From: Lachnospiraceae bacterium
Lineage (GTDB): Bacteria; Bacillota; Clostridia; Lachnospirales; Lachnospiraceae
Reading direction: 5' to 3'
Length of the DNA stretch: 64,000 nt
NCBI GenBank assembly: GCA_015056815.1
Contig: SVFN01000006.1
Span: forward strand, 1 to 64,000
The translations under genes and the position numbers were made by a program. Shown piece by piece: positions 25,363-34,735 of this stretch (positions are counted from its first letter, which is position 1; every line of letters starts with the position of its first letter). The notes under the pieces were generated by a model. It had not been told where the DNA came from and did not search any database. It saw nothing but the letters and a program-made list of their open reading frames with translations.

Positions 25363-26630
25363 CTTTTTTCCACGCCGGTCCATCCGACACCGGCTCCCAG
25401 TTGTTTCAAATCTTCCACGATATCTTCATAACCGCGCCGGATATACTCCACTCCCCGCACGATGCTTTTCCCCTTTGCCATCATTCCCGCACATACCAGC
25501 CCTGCTCCGCCGCGAAGCTCCATTGCAGTAAGCTCCGCTCCTGTCAGATGCGCCACACCGCGTATGATCACTCTGTCTTCTTTCTGCGTAAGATCCGCTC
25601 CCATTGCCCTTAACTCCGGCAATATCCGATAACGGTTCTCAAAGATCCGTTCTTCCACGACACTGGTACCATCCGCTTTGGTCAGTGCAGTCACAAGATT
25701 GGATTGCAGGTCAGTCGGAAAACCCGGATAAACCGCTGTCTGAACAAAAGGAAGTCTGTGCGGTCTTCCCTCCGCCTCCAGCCGGATACATCTTCCGTTC
25801 TCATCTGCCTTCACCTGCGCCCCCATCTGTTTCAGTACTCTTAGCACAGATTTCATCTGCAGTACGGGTGCCTCTGACAGCTCCACCATTCCGCCGCATC
25901 CTGTTGCGGCAAACAGATACGTACCCGCAACGATCCGGTCGGCTTCCACGCAATATTCTGTTTCCGCCAGCCGCTCCACACCGGTAATAATGATCTCATC
26001 GCTTCCGGCACCCCGGATCCTGGCGCCCGCTTTTTTCAAAAAATCGCAGAGTGCAACCACTTCCGGCTCTCTCGCTGCCGGATAAATACGGGTAGTTCCC
26101 TTTGCCAGCACCGCAGCAAGGATCAGATTTTCGGTAACCCCGACACTGCGAAACGGCAGATTAATATCATTCCCATGCAGATGCGCGCACAAAGCGCATA
26201 CCCTGCGCTCTTCATTCTTAAAATGTACGCCCAGCTTTCCAAGCGTCTGTATATGCAGATCAATCGGTCTTTCTCCGATCACACATCCCCCCGGATAGGA
26301 AAGGGACACCTCTCCGCATCTTCCGAGCATGGCTCCGAGAAGTATGACGGAAGACCTCATGCAATCCACATCCTCCTTTGGAAATGCGGTCTTTGAAAGG
26401 ACCTTTGCATCTACGATCACCCGGTTATTTTCACTGTTTACCGCACACCCGGCACTGCGCAGAAGATTCATCATATGTTCTATGTCCGTTATATGCGGAC
26501 AATTCGACAATATCGTTTTACCCCGGATCAAAAGCGTCGCCGCAAGGATCGGCAGTGCCGCATTTTTGGAACCCTGAATGCGGACTGTGCCGTTTAGCGG
26601 CCTGCCACCTTCGATGATTATCCCTTCCAT
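25359..26630 (-). CDS. murA: UDP-N-acetylglucosamine 1-carboxyvinyltransferase MurA
   Basis: About 423 residues (start at the ATG preceded by AAGGCGGGA; a TTG two codons earlier is also open). It carries out the first committed step of peptidoglycan synthesis with PEP. Lys/Asn in QGSKNAALPILAA and the active-site cysteine in PGGCVIGERPIDLH (the residue alkylated by fosfomycin) are both present, as is the motif EATGCGGMVEL-like AATGCGGMVELSEAP. It lies within the division cluster between ftsW and ftsQ. Confidence 0.95.
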   Translation of the reverse strand: MEGIIIEGGRPLNGTVRIQGSKNAALPILAATLLIRGKTILSNCPHITDIEHMMNLLRSAGCAVNSENNRVIVDAKVLSKTAFPKEDVDCMRSSVILLGAMLGRCGEVSLSYPGGCVIGERPIDLHIQTLGKLGVHFKNEERRVCALCAHLHGNDINLPFRSVGVTENLILAAVLAKGTTRIYPAAREPEVVALCDFLKKAGARIRGAGSDEIIITGVERLAETEYCVEADRIVAGTYLFAATGCGGMVELSEAPVLQMKSVLRVLKQMGAQVKADENGRCIRLEAEGRPHRLPFVQTAVYPGFPTDLQSNLVTALTKADGTSVVEERIFENRYRILPELRAMGADLTQKEDRVIIRGVAHLTGAELTAMELRGGAGLVCAGMMAKGKSIVRGVEYIRRGYEDIVEDLKQLGAGVGWTGVEKR

Positions 26631-26696
26631 TTTCAATCCCGCCTTAGCATATCATCCTAACACTATCATATGCCCGCCGGAGCGGAAGGGTGCTTA

Positions 26697-27881
26697 TTAT
26701 CCTACATCATACAAGCGGATACTTCTGGAAACATTCAGTACAATCCCCATCTCCCCCAGAAGAAAGAGAACGGATGTACCACCGTAACTGATAAACGGAA
26801 GGGAGATACCGGTATTGGGAATACTGTTGGTCACAACCGCTACGTTCAGGATCACCTGGATCGACAGATGTCCCATAACCCCCACCGTCAAAAGCGCTCC
26901 AAACAGATCCGGTGCATTGTTGGCGATCACCATACAGCGCCAGATCAGCATCACAAACAGGATGATCACCGCAAACGCTCCAAACAGTCCCAGTTCTTCG
27001 CAGATAATGGAAAAGATCATATCATTCTGCGCCTCCGGCAAAAAACCAAGCTTCTGCATGCTCTGGCCGAGTCCTTTACCAAAGATCCCTCCGGAGCCTA
27101 TCGCGTAGAGCGCCTGGATCGTCTGAAAAGCAACTCCTTCCGAATTGCTCATCGGATCCAGCCAGGCTGCGATTCTCTGAGACCGGAAGCCTCCTCCGTT
27201 ACCCGCACTGTTGAGGGCACTCATAACGATCCCCACTACTATAAGCACCCCTAATCCGGCAAACAGCAGATACTTCCGGTAATCATAATCCTCTACAAAG
27301 ATCATGACGACCATGATCCCCAAAACGATCAGCATCGAACTCATGTTATTCGTGATCAGCAAGATCATCAGTGCCGGCACCGCCGCAATAGCTACCAGAA
27401 AGAGCATGCCTTTCAGATTTCTTGCATTATTTCCCATGCCGCAGATCAGGGTTGCCAGCGCCAGGATCACTGCTAATTTTGCGACCTCGGCCGGCTGAAC
27501 GGAAATACCCGCGACCTTGATCCAGCGCCGTGCCCCGTTTAACTCCATTCCCAAGGGTGTTTTCACCAGACAGATCAGGATCATGGAGCCAAAATATCCC
27601 CAGGCTGCCCACTTGCGAAGCCTGTGATAATCATAGAAGGAAACAACTATCATAAGCACCAGGCCCGCAACAGACGCACCGAACTGTTTCCAAAAATAAT
27701 ATGCGGGATTTCCCTGCTTTAAGTTGGCCATGTAAGAACTGGAGGAATAGATCATAACCAGTCCGAATCCTACCAGAAACAGCACGATAAATAACAGCGT
27801 GTAGTCAAAGAAATATTCATTTTTTTTGTCATTCTTTCTCCTTTTTCCAGCGGATATCCTTCCACGATTTCTCCCTGCCAT
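26697..27881 (-). CDS. ftsW: SEDS glycosyltransferase FtsW/SpoVE
   Basis: 394 residues with about ten membrane segments. Family motifs: LVGFGLVMIYSSSS, ELNGARRWI, QPAEVAKLAVI, a conserved Asp in the NNMSSMLIVLGIMVVMIF region neighbours, PEAQNDMIFSIICEELG and the C-terminal PFISYGGTSVLF. SEDS proteins polymerise lipid II together with a class B PBP. Position after murD and next to murA, ftsQ supports FtsW; a SpoVE role in sporulation cannot be told apart by sequence alone. Basic N-terminus of about 20 residues is cytoplasmic. Confidence 0.9.
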   Translation of the reverse strand: MAGRNRGRISAGKRRKNDKKNEYFFDYTLLFIVLFLVGFGLVMIYSSSSYMANLKQGNPAYYFWKQFGASVAGLVLMIVVSFYDYHRLRKWAAWGYFGSMILICLVKTPLGMELNGARRWIKVAGISVQPAEVAKLAVILALATLICGMGNNARNLKGMLFLVAIAAVPALMILLITNNMSSMLIVLGIMVVMIFVEDYDYRKYLLFAGLGVLIVVGIVMSALNSAGNGGGFRSQRIAAWLDPMSNSEGVAFQTIQALYAIGSGGIFGKGLGQSMQKLGFLPEAQNDMIFSIICEELGLFGAFAVIILFVMLIWRCMVIANNAPDLFGALLTVGVMGHLSIQVILNVAVVTNSIPNTGISLPFISYGGTSVLFLLGEMGIVLNVSRSIRLYDVG

Positions 27882-27901
27882 ACACTAGACTCCCATCCGA
27901 T

Positions 27902-29257
27902 CTATAATGCCTTTACCATTTCTTTGAACATTTGTCCCCGAACCTCATAGTTTTTGAACATCCCCCAGCTTGCACAGGCCGGTGATAACAGTACCGCATC
28001 ACCTTCCTTCGCTTCTTTGGCGCAATAGTCCACTGCCTCCTGTAAGCTTTCCACAAAAAGATAGTCTGTAAAACCGTGTTCTTTCGCGCACTGTGCGATC
28101 TTCTCTTTGGTCTGTCCGAGAAGGATCAGCTTTTTCACCTTGCCGTCAAAGCTCTCGATCCACTCATCATAGGTGCTCTTCTTATCATAACCGCCTCCGA
28201 TCAGATAAGTAGGTTTCACCATGGCCTGAATTCCCTTGATCGCCGCATCGGGATTCGTCCCCTTGGAATCGTTATAGTAATCCACACCTTTTTTGGTTGC
28301 CACAAACTCAATCCTGTGTTCCACCGCCTCAAACCCGCAGACCGTCCTGATGATCGTGTCCATATCCACACCGACACTGTCCGCCATGGCGATGGCTGCC
28401 ATCACATTCTCTACGTTGTGGGTCCCCAGCAGTTTCATATCATGAATGTTCATCAGACGTTCTGCATGACCGTCCACTGCTTTCATGATCTCGTCATTTT
28501 TCAGATAAAAGCCATCTTTCAGTTCTCTTGCAGAAGAAAAAAAGATCACCCGCGCGCTGCAGCTGTCTGCAAACGCCTTTGTATAGGCATCTTCATAATT
28601 CAGCACGCATGCCTGTTCTTTTGTCTGATTGCAGGCAATGCGTTCTTTGGCCGCCACATAGTTTTCCATAGTATGATGACGGTCCAGATGGTCCGGTGTA
28701 ATATTTAAGATACTGCTCGCCACCGGAGCAAACTCATGGGTTGTTTCCAACTGGAAGGAACTGATCTCCGCCACCGTAACAGACTGTTCGGTCGTATCCT
28801 TAACTACCTCTGTATACGGTATACCGATATTGCCAACGACAAAGACCTCCGGCTGATGCACCTTCATGATCGCTCCCAGCAAAGAAGTCGTAGTGGTCTT
28901 ACCGTTCGTCCCCGTGACCGCCAGCACTTTTCCTTTTTCAAACTGATAGGCCAGCTCGATCTCACCCCAGATCAGGGCTCCTTGTTCTTTTAACTTCAAT
29001 ACCTGCGGGCTGTCCACCGGAACTCCGGGGCTCAGCACTGCAATATCGATCCGGGCGAAACTGTCCTCAGGCAGTTCACCGACAATACACTCCGCGACGG
29101 TTCCCTCCGGAAGACGTTTTTCCAGATCTTCCTGAGTCAGGGAAGTATTCCCGTCAAGGAGAACCGGAACGATCCCCTCTGTATTCAATAATTTTACTGC
29201 GGCGATCCCGCTGATGCCGGAACCGATCACCAGAATCCGTTTTCCTGTTAAATCCAT
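27902..29257 (-). CDS. murD: UDP-N-acetylmuramoyl-L-alanine--D-glutamate ligase MurD
   Basis: 451 residues from the ATG that follows AGGAGGATTTACAG; this matches MurD length. Domains: N-terminal nucleotide-sugar binding (GKRILVIGSGISGIAAVKLL), ATP-binding P-loop AVTGTNGKTTTTSLLGAI, EISSFQLE, NITPDHLDRH and the C-terminal ligase domain (YNDSKGTNPDAAIKGI, LLSPACASWGMF). It adds D-Glu to UDP-MurNAc-L-Ala. It lies between mraY and ftsW. Confidence 0.95.
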   Translation of the reverse strand: MDLTGKRILVIGSGISGIAAVKLLNTEGIVPVLLDGNTSLTQEDLEKRLPEGTVAECIVGELPEDSFARIDIAVLSPGVPVDSPQVLKLKEQGALIWGEIELAYQFEKGKVLAVTGTNGKTTTTSLLGAIMKVHQPEVFVVGNIGIPYTEVVKDTTEQSVTVAEISSFQLETTHEFAPVASSILNITPDHLDRHHTMENYVAAKERIACNQTKEQACVLNYEDAYTKAFADSCSARVIFFSSARELKDGFYLKNDEIMKAVDGHAERLMNIHDMKLLGTHNVENVMAAIAMADSVGVDMDTIIRTVCGFEAVEHRIEFVATKKGVDYYNDSKGTNPDAAIKGIQAMVKPTYLIGGGYDKKSTYDEWIESFDGKVKKLILLGQTKEKIAQCAKEHGFTDYLFVESLQEAVDYCAKEAKEGDAVLLSPACASWGMFKNYEVRGQMFKEMVKAL

Positions 29258-29362
29258 TCTGTAAATCCTCCTATCTATCATTTCGCAAGTGGTAAATGCC
29301 GCTAAAAGACCGGGTGCGTTCTCCCCTGTCATTTCACTTGCCGGGTCAGAGTCTGTGTGTGT

Positions 29363-30319
29363 TTATAAAGCCAGAAGTCCTATCAGGCATAAAACGGCAG
29401 TCACGATCGAAAAGACCGTCACAACCTTATTTTCTTCCCATCCACATAATTCAAAATGATGATGGATCGGTGCCATCTTAAAGATCCTCTTTCCATGAGT
29501 CAGTTTAAAATAAGATACCTGTATCATGACCGAAAGGACCTCGACAACATAGATCAGACCCACGATCAAAAGAAACAGCGGCATCTGCATCATATAAGCA
29601 CAACCCGCCACAAATCCGCCAAGCGCCAGAGATCCCGTATCTCCCATAAAAACGCTGGCAGGATGTCCGTTAAACAGAAGAAATCCCAAAAGTGCGCCCA
29701 CTGCAGCACAGGAAACCGGGGTGATCCCTGCCCCGAGGCCTACTGCAACGACCGTAAAATAGGTAGCCACCAGGATCGTAACACTGGTTGCCAGTCCATC
29801 CAGCCCGTCCGTAAAATTCGTTCCATTTACGGTACCGATGATCACGAAGAACATCATCGGGATCGTAAAAATACCAAGATCCAGGTATTTCTCCGGCATA
29901 AACGGAACCCGCCAGGTCAGATCCACAGTCGTATAATGTGTGATGTAATATGCAAACACGGCCGTAAGCACGATCTGAAGCGCCATCTTCTGCCATGCGC
30001 GAAGGCCCATGGAGCGTTTTAAAACCACCTTGATATAGTCATCCAAAAATCCGATCAGTCCAAAACCCAGGGTCAGAAACAGCACCGGGATCGTATCCGG
30101 ACTTTTCTTTACGTAAAACAGGGCTGCAATTGTCATTGCAGTCAGGATCATAATCCCTCCCATGGTCGGTGTCCCGTTTTTCTTAAGATGCTCTTTCGGT
30201 CCCTCATCCCGGATGGTCTGCCCGATCTTCAGTCTTCGCAGAAACGGGATCATGACCGGTCCAAGCGCTACACTGACCGCAAACGCGATCAGCGCCGGCG
30301 TAACAATCTCATACTTCAT
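29363..30319 (-). CDS. mraY: Phospho-N-acetylmuramoyl-pentapeptide transferase MraY
   Basis: 318 residues, about ten membrane segments. It transfers phospho-MurNAc-pentapeptide to undecaprenyl phosphate, forming lipid I. Motifs: EHLKKNGTPTMGG, GFLDDYIKV with the Asp pair, NFTDGLDGLA, GHPASVFMGDTGSLALGG and APIHHHFELCGW. The start has AGAGGATGAAAAA upstream. Complete and unremarkable. Confidence 0.95.
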   Translation of the reverse strand: MKYEIVTPALIAFAVSVALGPVMIPFLRRLKIGQTIRDEGPKEHLKKNGTPTMGGIMILTAMTIAALFYVKKSPDTIPVLFLTLGFGLIGFLDDYIKVVLKRSMGLRAWQKMALQIVLTAVFAYYITHYTTVDLTWRVPFMPEKYLDLGIFTIPMMFFVIIGTVNGTNFTDGLDGLATSVTILVATYFTVVAVGLGAGITPVSCAAVGALLGFLLFNGHPASVFMGDTGSLALGGFVAGCAYMMQMPLFLLIVGLIYVVEVLSVMIQVSYFKLTHGKRIFKMAPIHHHFELCGWEENKVVTVFSIVTAVLCLIGLLAL

Positions 30320-30359
30320 TTTTTCATCCTCTTTTCGTTATTGTCTGAACAAGCAACTA

Positions 30360-32120
30360 TTAATTATAATCTATTCTGTCCAAATAGGGAAGAATATTCT
30401 CAAAAAGTTTTTTAACAACCGGTGCTGCGATCTGTCCTCCATAATAGACCCCCTGCGGCGTATAGATGATCGCAAGTGCCATGATCTTTGGATCATCTGC
30501 CGGCGCAAATCCCAGAAAGGATGCGATATATCTGCCGCTTCCTCTGGGAAGTGTCTGACTCGTTGCCGTCTTACCACCGATCCGGTACCCTTCGATATAT
30601 GCCTTTGATCCCCCTCCGCTCTCCACCACCTGTTCGAGCAGTTTTTGCATAGTATCCGATGTGGCGCTTGATACCACGCCATCTTCTGACCCATACGTCA
30701 TGTTTTCAAGGACTTTTCCGTCTGTCCCGACCGCCTTTATCCCAAAATGCGGCGTTACCCTGGTCCCTCCATTTATGACACTGCTGATAGTGGTTGCCAG
30801 CTGTATCGGAGTGATCTGAAAGGACTGTCCGAACGACATGGTCGCCAGCTCCACCGCACCGATATTTTCCCGCTTATGCATGATCGTCCCGGCTTCTCCC
30901 GGAAGATCGATCCCCGTCTTTTTTAACAGACCAAACCTTTTTATCGCATCATAGAACCGCTCTGCTCCAAGCCGCATTCCAACTGTCACAAATACGGGAT
31001 TACAGGAATTCTTGATCCCATCCGCAAAGGTCTGGGTGCCATGCCCGGTTGTTTTATGGCATCGTATCCTGCGATCCTCCACCATCACATATCCCGGACA
31101 TGAAAAGGTATCCTCCTCCTTTACCACTCCCGCTTCCAACGCTGCGGTCGCGGTGATCACCTTAAAGGTGGAACCGGGTTCATATGTATCATTAATACAG
31201 CGATTCCTCCACATATAATTCAAAGCGTCCTGACTGTTCAGGTCAATCCCGGTTTTGCCCTGTCTTTCCATGATCCTCCGATACAGTTCAGCATTTTTGC
31301 CGGTCACACGAAACGGTTCATTGAGATGAAACTCCGGTGCATTCACCATAGCCAGTATCTCACCGTTATTCGGATCCATTACCAGAATGGAGACACCCTC
31401 TGCTTCCTTCGCATCCATTACCTGTCCGGCAAGCTGATCCGCATAGGTCTGAATATTGATGTCCAGACTGGTGATAAGATCATGTCCTGCTACCGGCTCT
31501 TCTCTTTTTTCTCCTTCTGCGTCCAGCTCGACACCCTTAGCGTCCGTAACGGTCAGGATCTTACCCTGCTTTCCCTGCAGGATGTTATCATATTCAACCT
31601 CCAGTCCGATGATCCCCTGATTATCACTTCCGGTAAACCCCAGCACTCTGCTCGCCAGCGTATCGTAGGGATAATACCTCTTATAATCTTCATCCACTTT
31701 GACTCCGCCAAGGTCGTAAGCTCTGATCCGGTCTCCGGCAGCTTTATCCACATTGCTTCGGATGCGTTCCATACTGCTTGATTTTTCCACCCGTTTCCGG
31801 ACGACTGCTTCCTCCAGTCCCAGCTCCCTGCTCAGTACCCCGATCACTTTTTCCGGATCTTTAATCTGATTATGGATCACAGAAACCGTACATACTGTAC
31901 GATTCGCTGCAAGAATCACGCCATTGCGATCCAGTATCCGGCCCCTGGCAGCTTTAATACTGCGCTCCCTCTCATGCAGCTGATCTGCCAGTTTCGTATA
32001 GTACTGCGACTTTGCAATCATCAGATAGCCCAGTCTTGCCGACAGTGCAAGCATGACGAAGCAGATCGCGCCAAACACGATCACGATCTTGCCTCTGATA
32101 TAGGTCTTATGTCCCCTCAT
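30360..32120 (-). CDS. Class B penicillin-binding protein, SpoVD/PBP2-like
   Basis: 586 residues. One N-terminal membrane anchor, dimerisation domain (ARGRILDRNGVILA) and transpeptidase domain. The active site shows STFK (nucleophile Ser) and SCN; the third motif, normally KTG, reads KTA in GGKTATSQT. The C-terminus ends with the catalytic domain and there is no PASTA domain, which Bacillus SpoVD has. It is the second of two adjacent PBP genes, directly downstream of the longer one (50 bp gap). It may serve in sporulation or in division; the sequence does not decide. Confidence 0.88.
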   Translation of the reverse strand: MRGHKTYIRGKIVIVFGAICFVMLALSARLGYLMIAKSQYYTKLADQLHERERSIKAARGRILDRNGVILAANRTVCTVSVIHNQIKDPEKVIGVLSRELGLEEAVVRKRVEKSSSMERIRSNVDKAAGDRIRAYDLGGVKVDEDYKRYYPYDTLASRVLGFTGSDNQGIIGLEVEYDNILQGKQGKILTVTDAKGVELDAEGEKREEPVAGHDLITSLDINIQTYADQLAGQVMDAKEAEGVSILVMDPNNGEILAMVNAPEFHLNEPFRVTGKNAELYRRIMERQGKTGIDLNSQDALNYMWRNRCINDTYEPGSTFKVITATAALEAGVVKEEDTFSCPGYVMVEDRRIRCHKTTGHGTQTFADGIKNSCNPVFVTVGMRLGAERFYDAIKRFGLLKKTGIDLPGEAGTIMHKRENIGAVELATMSFGQSFQITPIQLATTISSVINGGTRVTPHFGIKAVGTDGKVLENMTYGSEDGVVSSATSDTMQKLLEQVVESGGGSKAYIEGYRIGGKTATSQTLPRGSGRYIASFLGFAPADDPKIMALAIIYTPQGVYYGGQIAAPVVKKLFENILPYLDRIDYN

Positions 32121-32170
32121 GAAGTCCTCGCAAAAAGTATTTATTATACTCTATTCGTTTCGAGGCAAAG

Positions 32171-34534
32171 TTATTCCAAAAGAGAATAGTCTCCAACATA
32201 CTCAAAGGTCACCGGATCGATCTGATTCCCGGTCTCCGGTTCGATATAATTCCCGGTCTCCGGATCTCTCTCATAGCCGCTTACCGAGGTTTCTGCAGGC
32301 TCTTCCTGCCCCTGCTCTCCTTCTTCCGGTGTTTCTGCTTCCTGCGTTTCTTCCCCCTGTGCTTCTTCACCTTCTTCGACGGAATTACCGCTGACACTGA
32401 TGATACCAAGTTTTTCCAGTTCTGCCTGTTGCTCCTCGGTCAGCTCCTCCGTCCGGAATATATTCATATAAGGGAGAATCTCCGTAAAGATCCCACGCAC
32501 AATATCCTGTGCAAATGTCGAGTGCGGCTGAGATTCCACGTTTGGTGTATCAATAACGGCATACACCACCACCTGCGGATCGTCAACCGGAGCAAATCCG
32601 ATAAAGGAAACCACATAATTTTTTGCGGAACGCGGAAATTTCTCTGCGGTTCCGGTCTTGCCGCCGATCAGATATCCGGCCGGCACTGCTGTCTTGCCGG
32701 TTCCGATCGTACAGACATTGGCAAGATAGGTACGCATTTTTTCCGAAACGGTCTCGGAAATCGTCTCCTTAAGCACCCTGGGTTCGATCCTCTTTATGGT
32801 CGTACCTGCAGCGTCTTTGATCTGAGTCACTACATGCGGCTGATAATAGTACCCGCCGTTTATCACAGAGCAAAAAGCGCTGGCAAGCTGTATCATCGTC
32901 ACATTGTATCCCTGACCGAAACTGGAAATCGCCAGATCGGAAGCCACCATATCATCCACATTGTAAAGCAGGGTGTCCGTCCTTGCTTCTCCCGCAAGAT
33001 CAATGTTGGTCTTTAATCCAAAATTAAAATTATGGAGATACTTCATAAAAGTTTCTTTACCGATGCGCTGATTGATATCGATCAGCGCCATATTACAGGA
33101 CTGCTCAAGTGCACCGGACAGAGTTACTGCACCATGTCCGGCGTGGTTATGACATTTGATCCTATGGCCACTGACTTCCGTGACACCGCGACAATAGAAG
33201 CCTTCATCACCGGTCAGTTTCCCCGCATCCAGCCCCGTTGCCACCGTAATACTCTTAGCGGTAGATCCCGGCTCATAGGTGTCGGAAATACAGAAATTAC
33301 GCCACAGCTCATTCCTGAGTTCCATCTTCTCGTCTTCGGACATACCGTCAAGCTCTCCCGGTGAGCAGATATTATCCAGATTAAACGGATCATTCAGATC
33401 AAACACCGGATATCCGGCCATCGCCAGTATTTCACCGTTTTTCGGGTTCATGACAATGACGCCCGAATTCTTACTTCCTTCTTCGCCTTCCCGGTATTCA
33501 CCCTTATGTTCATCATTGAACTGCTTCACATATTTCTCGACAACACTCTGGATATTGCTGTCGATAGAAGTCACAATGCTGTTGCCATCCTTCGCCACCT
33601 TGGTCGTCCGTTCCAGTGTTGCATCATCATTCAGATAACCGTACTCTCTTCCGTTCGTCCCGTTAAGCGTATCATTATAGAATTCTTCCAGGCCACAGTT
33701 TCCGTTGTTGTCACTTCCCGTAAAGCCGATCACATCACAAGCCAGACTTCCTCCCGGATACACTCTTTTATACTCATCCTCAAACCAGACTCCTGTGATG
33801 TTTTTCCCTTTTTTCTTATCCTGTTGTAATTCCTGAAACGGAACGATCTGATCATATTCCAGCTTCTTTAAGAACACATGATACTGGCTGTTCTCATTCT
33901 GATTGATATAATCTCTGATCTCGTCTGCCGTAATATCGAAATGAGAAGCAATTGCCTGAAGGGTCGGTTCCATCTTATCGGGATTCTGTTTCAGGCGTTT
34001 GGAATCAATCACCAGATTGTAGACTTTCTCACTGTATGCAAGTTTTGTTCCCTTGGCATCCAGTATTTCCCCTCGTTTAAACGGAAGCACCTTGCTGTCG
34101 TATTCCTGCTGCGCAAGTACTTTCATCGTATAACTGTCACCATTCTTATTATTGATATAAACAAGCCGGATACTTAAACCCACAAAAGCCAGCATTACTA
34201 TCAAAAACAGTACCACCAGCTTCGTTTGCATCTTACTATTAAATTTGTTGCGTAATTCCCGTTTTTCTTCCTGTGTAAGAGGTCGTCTGAGACCTGTTTT
34301 CCGCACATTTCTGTCTGTCGGACGTCTTTTCGGTCCGGATATGGTCTGTCTGCGCCTTATCCCTTTTTGTGTCCTTGTATTTCCCGCAGAAGATCTGTTT
34401 CTTTCATCCGATGCTCTTCTTTCGCCGGGACGTCTCTGTCTGTCAGAAGTTCTTCTCTCTTCGGACATGATCCTTGTCCCTGCCGGTCTTCTCTTCCCCG
34501 ATGGTCTCTGACCTCGTGTTGTCCTTCTATCCAA
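32171..34534 (-). CDS. Class B penicillin-binding protein, division type (FtsI/PbpB)
   Basis: About 787 residues from a TTG start seven bases after GAGGTGAT. Unusual cytoplasmic N-terminus of about 95 residues, extremely rich in Arg (RRTSDRQRRPGERRAS). Single membrane segment (LVVLFLIVMLAFVGLSI), dimerisation domain, and a transpeptidase domain with STAKS, SCN and KTGTAEK, all intact. A C-terminal tail of about 80 residues is acidic and Pro/Gln-rich and ends with the repeat DPETGNYIEPETGNQIDP. It probably cross-links septal wall with FtsW. It has its own promoter and a terminator hairpin upstream. Confidence 0.9.
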   Translation of the reverse strand: MDRRTTRGQRPSGKRRPAGTRIMSEERRTSDRQRRPGERRASDERNRSSAGNTRTQKGIRRRQTISGPKRRPTDRNVRKTGLRRPLTQEEKRELRNKFNSKMQTKLVVLFLIVMLAFVGLSIRLVYINNKNGDSYTMKVLAQQEYDSKVLPFKRGEILDAKGTKLAYSEKVYNLVIDSKRLKQNPDKMEPTLQAIASHFDITADEIRDYINQNENSQYHVFLKKLEYDQIVPFQELQQDKKKGKNITGVWFEDEYKRVYPGGSLACDVIGFTGSDNNGNCGLEEFYNDTLNGTNGREYGYLNDDATLERTTKVAKDGNSIVTSIDSNIQSVVEKYVKQFNDEHKGEYREGEEGSKNSGVIVMNPKNGEILAMAGYPVFDLNDPFNLDNICSPGELDGMSEDEKMELRNELWRNFCISDTYEPGSTAKSITVATGLDAGKLTGDEGFYCRGVTEVSGHRIKCHNHAGHGAVTLSGALEQSCNMALIDINQRIGKETFMKYLHNFNFGLKTNIDLAGEARTDTLLYNVDDMVASDLAISSFGQGYNVTMIQLASAFCSVINGGYYYQPHVVTQIKDAAGTTIKRIEPRVLKETISETVSEKMRTYLANVCTIGTGKTAVPAGYLIGGKTGTAEKFPRSAKNYVVSFIGFAPVDDPQVVVYAVIDTPNVESQPHSTFAQDIVRGIFTEILPYMNIFRTEELTEEQQAELEKLGIISVSGNSVEEGEEAQGEETQEAETPEEGEQGQEEPAETSVSGYERDPETGNYIEPETGNQIDPVTFEYVGDYSLLE

Positions 34535-34612
34535 ATTCAATCACCTCTATTTTAAGTTCCGTATTTCAGATACTGTTTTTATATCACCCGATAATCCCGG
34601 CCATATTGCCCT

Positions 34613-34641
34613 ATTATATACTTACTGTGCTGAAGAAACAA
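34613..34641 (-). promoter_or_regulatory. Internal dcw promoter ahead of the division PBP gene
   Basis: Minus strand TTGTTT (34636-34641), 17-bp spacer, TATAAT (34613-34618), about 80 bp upstream of the TTG start. It follows the hairpin at 34650-34697, so the downstream genes need not depend on the mraZ promoter. Confidence 0.6.
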
Positions 34642-34649
34642 TAGCCTAT

Positions 34650-34697
34650 AATAAAAATTTGTTACTGTTCCGGAACATCCGTATACAGCAACAAATC
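34650..34697 (-). terminator. Terminator or attenuator after ftsL-like gene
   Basis: Stem TTTGTT.CTGT / ACAG.AACAAA (11 bp, one mismatch), 16-base loop, then TTTTTATTAT on the minus strand. It divides the dcw cluster after its third gene. Confidence 0.7.
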
Positions 34698-34735
34698 CTA
34701 ATCATCCATATTCGCAAACCATTTCTGATATCTGA

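Noticed and set aside
28076-28708. Plus-strand open frame of 210 codons opposite murD
   Set aside because: Lies wholly within murD, rich in His/Cys/Phe as expected from antisense reading of this codon usage; no start signal.
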